This document shows positions 58,833-64,000 of a stretch of 64,000 nt of DNA, one piece after another. The stretch is from contig JAYRSJ010000001.1 in assembly GCA_041920215.1 (NCBI GenBank), forward strand, positions 248,001-312,000. The letters run 5' to 3'. Made by a program: the position numbers and the translations under genes. Below the pieces are notes generated by a model. The model saw nothing but the letters and a program-made list of their open reading frames with translations, had not been told where the DNA came from and did not search any database. Numbering within the stretch: the stretch's first letter is position 1; each line of letters opens with the position of its first letter. The stretch comes from JAYRSJ01 sp041920215. Lineage in GTDB: Bacteria; Pseudomonadota; Gammaproteobacteria; Burkholderiales; Burkholderiaceae_C.

Positions 58833-59492
58833 ATGTTCAACGAAGCACGGATATCAGCCACCGACCTGCTATTCGCCGTCGAGGCGCTGGCCATCCTGGC
58901 CTTCGCGATCTCCGGCCTGCTGGAAGCAGCACGCAAGGGGCTGGACGCGGTCGGCGTCTGCATGGTGGCCGGCCTAGCGGCCTTCGGCGGCGGCACGATG
59001 CGCGACATCCTGCTGGACCGGCGCCCCTTCTTCTGGGTGGCCCACGCCGGCTGGCTGTGGGTGCTGCTGCTGCTGTGCATCGTCGCGATGCTCTTCATGC
59101 GCGCCCGCCATTTCGAGCCGACGGCGCGCGCGGTGCAGTGGCCCGATGCCGTCGGGCTCGGTCTCTTCACCGCCGGCGGCACGCAGATGGCCCTGGCCCT
59201 GGGGCTGCCGGCCATCGTCGCGGTGCTGATGGGTCTGATCACCGCGGTGTTTGGCGGCGTGCTGCGCGACATCGTCTGCAACGAGATTCCGAGCGCCTTC
59301 CGCGACCACCGGCCCTATGCGCTGTGCGCCTTCGCCGGCGGCTGGGTGGTGGTGGCCGCGCAGACGCTGCAGGCACCTGCCTGGGCCGGATTGCTGGCGG
59401 CCACCCTGCTGGCCACCGGCCTGCGCATGCTGGCACTCGCCACCGGCTTCACCCTGCCACGCTGGCCGCAGGACGGCGCGCCGCAGCGCTGA
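58833..59492 (+). CDS. TRIC-type cation channel (YicG/UPF0126 family)
   Basis: The 219-residue membrane protein has seven hydrophobic segments in two TRIC repeats, with the glycine-rich signatures GLAAFGGGTMRDILL and ITAVFGGVLRDIVCNEIP, each ending in an Arg-Asp pair. TRIC proteins form trimers of potassium-permeable channels; the role of the bacterial ones is not well established. The ATG at 58833 was chosen because the residues before it are not membrane-like. It is divergent from lacI and convergent with pcaJ. Confidence 0.9.
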   Translation: MFNEARISATDLLFAVEALAILAFAISGLLEAARKGLDAVGVCMVAGLAAFGGGTMRDILLDRRPFFWVAHAGWLWVLLLLCIVAMLFMRARHFEPTARAVQWPDAVGLGLFTAGGTQMALALGLPAIVAVLMGLITAVFGGVLRDIVCNEIPSAFRDHRPYALCAFAGGWVVVAAQTLQAPAWAGLLAATLLATGLRMLALATGFTLPRWPQDGAPQR

Positions 59493-59508
59493 GGCCGGGG
59501 GCCGGCGT

Positions 59509-60153
59509 TCAGCCCAGGCTGACCGGCAGGCCCAGCAGTTGCTCCAGCGCGGCATGGCTGAGCCCCTCGACGCTGTCGATCAGGCGCAGCCCCTGGGGCG
59601 TGCAAGCCAGCGTCGCCAGATCGCCGTAGACGCGCTTGACGCAGCCGATGCCGGTCAGCGGATAGCTGCACTCGCGCACCAGCTTGCTGCGGCCCTGCTT
59701 GTCCAGCAGGTCCATCATCACCCAGGTCTGCTTGGCGCCGATGGCCAGGTCCATCGCGCCGCCGACCGCGGGGATCGCGTCGGGCGCGCCGGTATGCCAG
59801 TTGGCCAGGTCGCCGGTGGCCGAGACCTGGAAGGCGCCCAGCACGCAGATGTCCAGATGGCCGCCGCGCATCATGCCGAAGCTGTCGGCATGGTGGAAAT
59901 AGGCGCCGCCGGGCAGCAGGGTGACGGGCTGCTTGCCGGCATTGATCAGGTCGTAGTCTTCCTCGCCCGCTGCCGGCGCCGGGCCCATGCCCAGCACGCC
60001 GTTCTCGCTGTGCAGCACCACCTCGATGCCGGCGGGCAGGTGGTTGGCCACCAGGGTCGGCATGCCGATGCCCAGGTTCACATAGGCGCCGTCGTGGATG
60101 TCCTGCGCGACGCGGCGTGCCAGCTCGTCCTTGCTGCGCTTGCGATAGCTCAT
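59509..60153 (-). CDS. pcaJ: 3-oxoadipate CoA-transferase, subunit B
   Basis: With PcaI this enzyme activates 3-oxoadipate with succinyl-CoA, the step before thiolytic cleavage. The 214-residue protein has the catalytic Glu50 in LHSENGVLGMGP and a GIGMPTL loop. It is the last gene of the cat operon and overlaps the pcaI stop codon by four bases (ATGA). The assignment to 3-oxoadipate rather than another 3-oxoacid rests on its neighbours. Confidence 0.92.
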   Translation of the reverse strand: MSYRKRSKDELARRVAQDIHDGAYVNLGIGMPTLVANHLPAGIEVVLHSENGVLGMGPAPAAGEEDYDLINAGKQPVTLLPGGAYFHHADSFGMMRGGHLDICVLGAFQVSATGDLANWHTGAPDAIPAVGGAMDLAIGAKQTWVMMDLLDKQGRSKLVRECSYPLTGIGCVKRVYGDLATLACTPQGLRLIDSVEGLSHAALEQLLGLPVSLG

Positions 60154-60851
60154 GCTGCCCCCTTAAAGCCGCCGGCCTGGGTGGCGGTACGTTCGATCTT
60201 CACGAGGCGCGAGACATGGATGCCTGGCGTCACGATGGTTTCGGGATCGAGGCTGCCGAGCTCGGCGATCTCGTGCACGCTGGCGATGGTGCGCTGCGCG
60301 GCTGTGGCCATCACCGGGCCGAAGTTGCGCGCCGCCTTGCGGTAGACCAGATTGCCCCAGCGGTCGCCGCGCTCGGCCTTGATCAGGGCCAGATCGCCGC
60401 GGATCGGGTACTCCAGCACCTGCGGCCGGCCGTCGATCACGCGCGTCTCCTTGCCGCGGGCGAGCTCGGTGCCGTAGCCGGTGGGCGTGTAGAAGGCGCC
60501 GATGCCGGCGCCGGCGGCGCGCAGGCGCTCGGCCAGATTGCCCTGCGGCACCAGCTCCAGCTCGATCTTGCCGGCGCGGTAGAGCGCGTCGAAGACCTGG
60601 CTGTCGGCCTGGCGCGGGAAGCTGCAGATGATCTTGCGCACCCGGCCGGTCTTCAGGAGCGCGGCCAGGCCGGTCTCGCCGTTGCCGGCATTGTTGTTGA
60701 CGACCGTCAGCTCGCGCGCGCCCTGCTCGATCAGGCCCTCGATCAGCTCGGTCGGGATGCCGGCGGTGCCGAAGCCGCCGATCAGCACGGTGGCGCCGTC
60801 GGGTGTGCCGGCCAGGGCCTCGGCCACCGAGGTGGCGATCTTGTTGATCAC
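60150..60851 (-). CDS. pcaI: 3-oxoadipate CoA-transferase, subunit A
   Basis: The 233-residue alpha subunit has the CoA-binding loop GGFGTAGIPTELI near the N-terminus and the typical NNNAGNGETGLAALL segment. The GTG at 60851 was chosen because it begins right at the family N-terminus (INKIATSV); an upstream ATG at 60962 would lie inside catA. A weak GAGGG sequence overlaps the catA stop codon. It is translationally coupled to pcaJ. Confidence 0.92.
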   Translation of the reverse strand: MINKIATSVAEALAGTPDGATVLIGGFGTAGIPTELIEGLIEQGARELTVVNNNAGNGETGLAALLKTGRVRKIICSFPRQADSQVFDALYRAGKIELELVPQGNLAERLRAAGAGIGAFYTPTGYGTELARGKETRVIDGRPQVLEYPIRGDLALIKAERGDRWGNLVYRKAARNFGPVMATAAQRTIASVHEIAELGSLDPETIVTPGIHVSRLVKIERTATQAGGFKGAA

Positions 60852-60861
60852 GGCCGGGCCC

Positions 60862-61776
60862 TCAGAGCACGCGGGCCATGCGCGAGGCGGGCGAGGCCTC
60901 GTCGGCGCTGGCGGCGGGCTGCAGCACGAAGTCGAAGCGGCTGCGCACAAAGGGCGCGGCAATGCCCAGGCTCTCGTAGCCGGCCGGTGCGACGCCGCGC
61001 TCCAGCTCGACGATCAGGCCGTCGCGGGTGGCGAAGGCAAAGTCGTCGTCGATGAAGCTGTCGCCCGGGATGTTGATCTGCGTAGTCAGGGTGCGCAGAC
61101 CCGGCGCCACCACCAGGAAGTGGATGTGCGCGGGGCGCTGGCCATGCCGGCCCAGGGCCGCGAACAGCTCCGCGGTCGGGCTGCCCGGCGGGATCGCATA
61201 GCCGGGCGGCAGGAAGCTGCGGAAGCGGTAGCGGCCCTCGGCATCGGTGACGATGCGGCGACGCAGCTCGTGCGCCTTCATGCCGGGGAAGAAGTGCGAG
61301 TAGCCGCCCTGCTCGTTGGCATGCCAGACATCGACCGAGGCGCCGGCAACCGGCCGGCCCTGCAGGTCCAGCACGCGGCCCTCCATCACGAAGACCTCGC
61401 CCTTGGGCACCTCGCCCTCGTCCAGCCGCACCTCGCCGACCGCGCTGGGCGCGCCCGGCACATACAGCGGCCCCTCGATCGCGCGCGGCGTGCCGCCGAC
61501 GCGGCCGGCGCGGCGGTCGGCCTCGTCGGCGCGGATGTCGAGCAGGCGGTCGAAGCCCAGGCCGGCCGTGATCAGGCCCAGCTGGCCGCTGGCGCCCAGG
61601 CGGCCCAGCCAGTCGATGGCACGCCAGAACTCGTCGGGCTGCACGTCCAGCTCGTCGATGGTCTTGAACAGATCGGCGACGATGCGCTGGGTCAGCTGGC
61701 GCACGCGCGCATTGCCCGGCGCCGTCTGCACGGTGTTGACGAGTTCGAGCAGCTGCTGTTGGTTGAATTCGGCCAT
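60862..61776 (-). CDS. catA: Catechol 1,2-dioxygenase
   Basis: CatA cleaves catechol between its hydroxyls to give cis,cis-muconate with a ferric iron centre. The 304-residue protein has the iron ligands Tyr159 (GGYSHF), Tyr193 (PPGYAIPPG), His217 and His219 (AHIHF). The substrate-pocket block is EGPLYVPGAP (102-110). The N-terminal helical dimer domain with its lipid tunnel is also present. It is encoded between bug and pcaI. Confidence 0.94.
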   Translation of the reverse strand: MAEFNQQQLLELVNTVQTAPGNARVRQLTQRIVADLFKTIDELDVQPDEFWRAIDWLGRLGASGQLGLITAGLGFDRLLDIRADEADRRAGRVGGTPRAIEGPLYVPGAPSAVGEVRLDEGEVPKGEVFVMEGRVLDLQGRPVAGASVDVWHANEQGGYSHFFPGMKAHELRRRIVTDAEGRYRFRSFLPPGYAIPPGSPTAELFAALGRHGQRPAHIHFLVVAPGLRTLTTQINIPGDSFIDDDFAFATRDGLIVELERGVAPAGYESLGIAAPFVRSRFDFVLQPAASADEASPASRMARVL

Positions 61777-61810
61777 GGTGGGATGTCTCCTGGGTTCTGG
61801 GTGGACAGCG

Positions 61811-62794
61811 TCAGTCCAGTTTGATGTTGCGTTCGCTGATCAGCCGGCTCCACATCGCCGTCTCGCGCTCCAGATGGCTGGCCAGGGCCTCGGGCGTGGA
61901 GCCCACGGTCTCGGCGCCGATCGCGTCGAGGCGCTCGACCACGTCGGGCTGCTTCATCGCCTCGAGCAGCGCCTTGTTCAGCTTGGCGATGACGGCCGCC
62001 GGCGTTCCGGCCGGCGCGAACACCGCGAACCAGGGCGAGACGTCGTAGCCGGCCACGCCGGCCTCGGCCATGGTCGGCACATGGGGCAGGGCCTTGGAGC
62101 GTTTGGCGGTGGTGACGGCCAGCGGGCGCAGCTTGCCGGACTGGATGTGGTTGCGCGCCGAGCTGATGCTGTCGAACATGTAGTTCACCTGGCCGCCCAG
62201 CAGATCGCTGACCGCCGGGCCGCTGCCCTTGTAGGGCACATGCATCATGTCGATCTTGGCCAGCGAGGTGAACATCTCGCCGGCCAGGTGGATCGAGGTG
62301 CCGTTGCCGGCCGAGGCGTAGCTGAGCTGGCCCGGCTGCTTGCGCGCGGCGGCGATCACGTCGGCCACGCTCTTGACCGCCGGCTGGGTGCTGTTGGTCA
62401 CCAGCACATTGGGCACCACGGCCAGCACGCTCACCGGCGCGAAGTGCTTGACCGGGTCATAGCTAAGCTTGCCGTACAGCGGCTTGTTGGTGGCCATGCC
62501 GATCGAGGTGATCATGATCGTGTAACCGTCGGCCGGGGCCTTGGCCACCATATCGGCGCCGATATTGCCGCCGGCGCCGGCCTTGTTCTCGATCACGAAG
62601 CTCTGGCCCAGGGCCTTGCCGGCCTTGTCGCCGAGGATGCGGGCGATCGCGTCCATCGCGCCGCCGGGCGGGAAGGGCACGACCCAGCGCACCGGCTTGT
62701 TCGGCCAGTCGGTGGCCTGGGCCGCAGCCGGGCCGGCGGCGAGCAGCACGAGCGGGGCAGCCAGCAACAGAAGAGGAAGAAGGCGTCCTTGCAT
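61811..62794 (-). CDS. Bug-family tripartite tricarboxylate transporter binding protein (TctC-like)
   Basis: The 327-residue periplasmic protein has a signal peptide (about residues 1-25) and the Bug pattern: WPNKPVRWVVPFPPGGAMDAIARIL, NKAGAGGNIGADMVAKAPADGYT and VPTMAEAGVAGYDVSPWFAVFAP. Bug proteins bind carboxylates or aromatics and are very numerous in Burkholderiales. No TctA or TctB membrane subunit is nearby. Its place inside the cat operon suggests that it binds muconate, muconolactone or an aromatic substrate of this pathway; this is an inference. Confidence 0.9.
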   Translation of the reverse strand: MQGRLLPLLLLAAPLVLLAAGPAAAQATDWPNKPVRWVVPFPPGGAMDAIARILGDKAGKALGQSFVIENKAGAGGNIGADMVAKAPADGYTIMITSIGMATNKPLYGKLSYDPVKHFAPVSVLAVVPNVLVTNSTQPAVKSVADVIAAARKQPGQLSYASAGNGTSIHLAGEMFTSLAKIDMMHVPYKGSGPAVSDLLGGQVNYMFDSISSARNHIQSGKLRPLAVTTAKRSKALPHVPTMAEAGVAGYDVSPWFAVFAPAGTPAAVIAKLNKALLEAMKQPDVVERLDAIGAETVGSTPEALASHLERETAMWSRLISERNIKLD

Positions 62795-62819
62795 GGGGTT
62801 TGTCTCCGTCGAGTGAGGT

Positions 62820-63098
62820 TCAGGCGATGGCCGAGGGGTGCTGCGCCAGCGGCGTGACCTGCAGCTTCATATAGGGGAACAGCGGCAGCTGCGCGAGCAG
62901 CTCGTGCAGCTCGTCGTTGGAGGCCACGTCGAAGACGCTGTAGTTCGCGTACTCGCCCACCACGCGCCACAGATGGCGCCAGCGGCCGTCGTGCTGCAGA
63001 TGCTGCGAATAGGCCTTCTCGCGCGCCTTGATGTCGTTCACCTGCGCGGGCGGCAGGTCGTGGGGGATGTGCACATCCATGCGGACGAGGAACAGCAT
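62820..63098 (-). CDS. catC: Muconolactone delta-isomerase
   Basis: CatC converts muconolactone to 3-oxoadipate enol-lactone. The 92-residue protein is a typical small CatC, starting MLFLVRMDVHIPHDLP, with WRVVGEYANYSVFDV in the middle and LAQLPLFPYMKLQVTPLAQHP at the end. It follows catB by 15 bp and precedes the Bug gene. Confidence 0.93.
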   Translation of the reverse strand: MLFLVRMDVHIPHDLPPAQVNDIKAREKAYSQHLQHDGRWRHLWRVVGEYANYSVFDVASNDELHELLAQLPLFPYMKLQVTPLAQHPSAIA

Positions 63099-63113
63099 TG
63101 CGTCGTCTCCTGT

Positions 63114-64000
63114 TCAGGCTTGGCCGGCCGTTCGGCCGAGGTCGATATGCACCGGCCGCAGGCCGGTGCGGGCACGGTCGAATCGGTCCAGCTGCGCCGG
63201 ATCCACCTCGACGCCCAGGCCCGGTCCGTCCGGCAGCTGGAGCTCGAAGTCCTTGATCTCCATGCGCGCGGTGACGATGTCGTCCACCAGCAGCTGCGGG
63301 CCGAACAGCTCGCAGCCGTGGTGGCGCGGGCCCAGGGTCGAGAACAGCTGGGCCGAGGCGGCACTGCCGATCGAGGTCTCCAGCATCGTGCCGCCGTACC
63401 AGCCGATATCGGCAGCCTCGGCCACCGCCGCCACTTCGCGGCTGCGCAGGAGGCCACCATGCTTGGCCAGCTTCAGCGAGAACACCTGGCAGGCCTGCTC
63501 GCGGGCCAGCACAAAGGCGTCTTGCGGCGTGCAGACAGTCTCGTCAGCCATGATCGCGGCGCGGTCGCCCAGCGTGGCGGTGAGCGTCTTCAGCGCCGCC
63601 ACATTCCATTTCGCCACCGGCTGCTCGATCAGCGTGACGCCGGCATCGATCAGCTGCGGCAGGTAGCGCCGCGCGGTATGGCCGTCCCAGGCCTGGTTGA
63701 CGTCGACGGTCAGCGTGGCCTGGCCGGCCAGGCCGCGCGCGATCTGCGTCACATGGGCCAGGTCCTGCTCCGGCGCGCGCGCGCCGATCTTCATCTTGAA
63801 GATGCGGTGCCGCCGCTGCTGTAGGCGCAGCTGGGCCTCGTCGAGGTCGCGCGTCACGTCGCCGCTGGCCAGGGTCCAGGCCAGCGGCAGGCTCTGATGG
63901 CGCTTGCCGCCCAGCAGCTGCCAGGCCGGCAGGCCAAGCGTGCGCGCCAGCGCATCGATCAGCGCCATCTCGACGGCACTCTTGGCGAAGGCATTGCCCC
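63114..64000 (-). CDS. catB: Muconate cycloisomerase, 5' end outside window
   Basis: CatB cyclises cis,cis-muconate to muconolactone. The visible part (about 294 residues, C-terminal) runs off the right edge. It has the enolase-superfamily motifs: KMKIG with the two catalytic lysines, DVNQAWD, IEQPV and MADETV carrying the metal-binding acids, and SLKLAKHGG with the second catalytic Lys. The GGTMLETSIGSAAS block is typical of CatB. It is the first visible gene of the cat operon; the regulator CatR would be expected further right. Confidence 0.92.
   Translation of the reverse strand, partial: GNAFAKSAVEMALIDALARTLGLPAWQLLGGKRHQSLPLAWTLASGDVTRDLDEAQLRLQQRRHRIFKMKIGARAPEQDLAHVTQIARGLAGQATLTVDVNQAWDGHTARRYLPQLIDAGVTLIEQPVAKWNVAALKTLTATLGDRAAIMADETVCTPQDAFVLAREQACQVFSLKLAKHGGLLRSREVAAVAEAADIGWYGGTMLETSIGSAASAQLFSTLGPRHHGCELFGPQLLVDDIVTARMEIKDFELQLPDGPGLGVEVDPAQLDRFDRARTGLRPVHIDLGRTAGQA

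Overview
This is a GC-rich (about 70%) chromosomal segment of a Gram-negative bacterium. Several features point to the Burkholderiales (Betaproteobacteria), probably the Roseateles/Pelomonas/Rubrivivax-like group: PEP-CTERM surface proteins with a PrsT-type TPR lipoprotein, many family-3 periplasmic binding proteins without their own transporters, the lplT/alr and ilvE/zinc-finger neighbourhoods, a Bug-family binding protein and a cat/pca beta-ketoadipate operon. The genus is an inference; no rRNA gene is present. No phage, insertion sequence or CRISPR array was seen.

Positions 1-31700 look like core and housekeeping genes. In order they are: a ureohydrolase running in from the left edge; a LysR regulator overlapping a D-Ala-D-Ala dipeptidase and an LD-carboxypeptidase; a LamG-GDPD-PEP-CTERM protein; a PBP4-type carboxypeptidase; a TonB receptor; a D-amino-acid dehydrogenase with a class-A-like serine hydrolase; tyrB; a DUF2332 gene and a Crp-type regulator diverging around a perfect 20-bp palindrome; a sterol-desaturase-like protein; a second Crp-like regulator; glutathione peroxidase; transporters; lplT/alr/arfB; radA; and a CHASE-PAS-GGDEF diguanylate cyclase.

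Positions 31700-36600 form a PEP-CTERM region: a secreted PEP-CTERM protein with a clear sigma-54 promoter, prsT and another PEP-CTERM protein. No exosortase is present. Positions 36700-41710 hold ilvE with small companions, a YheT-type hydrolase, a binding protein with a hexanucleotide microsatellite, a cytochrome c and tRNA-Arg(CCG).

Positions 41776-58720 are a compact beta-glucan utilisation locus. It encodes glucokinase, GH30, a TonB receptor, a tryptophan-halogenase-like flavoprotein, two related sugar-binding proteins, a GH16 lipoprotein, a polysaccharide deacetylase, an ABC importer (ATPase and two permeases), a GH1 beta-glucosidase and a LacI regulator. Three near-identical operators (core TGAAAGCGCTTTCA) sit on recognisable promoters for glk, the TonB operon and the ABC operon. 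A fourth, degenerate site lies upstream of lacI. The inferred pathway is: GH16 cuts beta-glucan at the surface, the TonB receptor imports oligosaccharides, the ABC system moves them inward, GH30 and GH1 release glucose, and Glk phosphorylates it. The GH30 gene is broken by a 71-bp G/C-only-like insert between 13-bp direct repeats; removing it restores the frame exactly.

The right end holds a TRIC-type channel gene and an operon for the catechol branch of the beta-ketoadipate pathway (catB, catC, bug, catA, pcaI, pcaJ); catB runs off the window.
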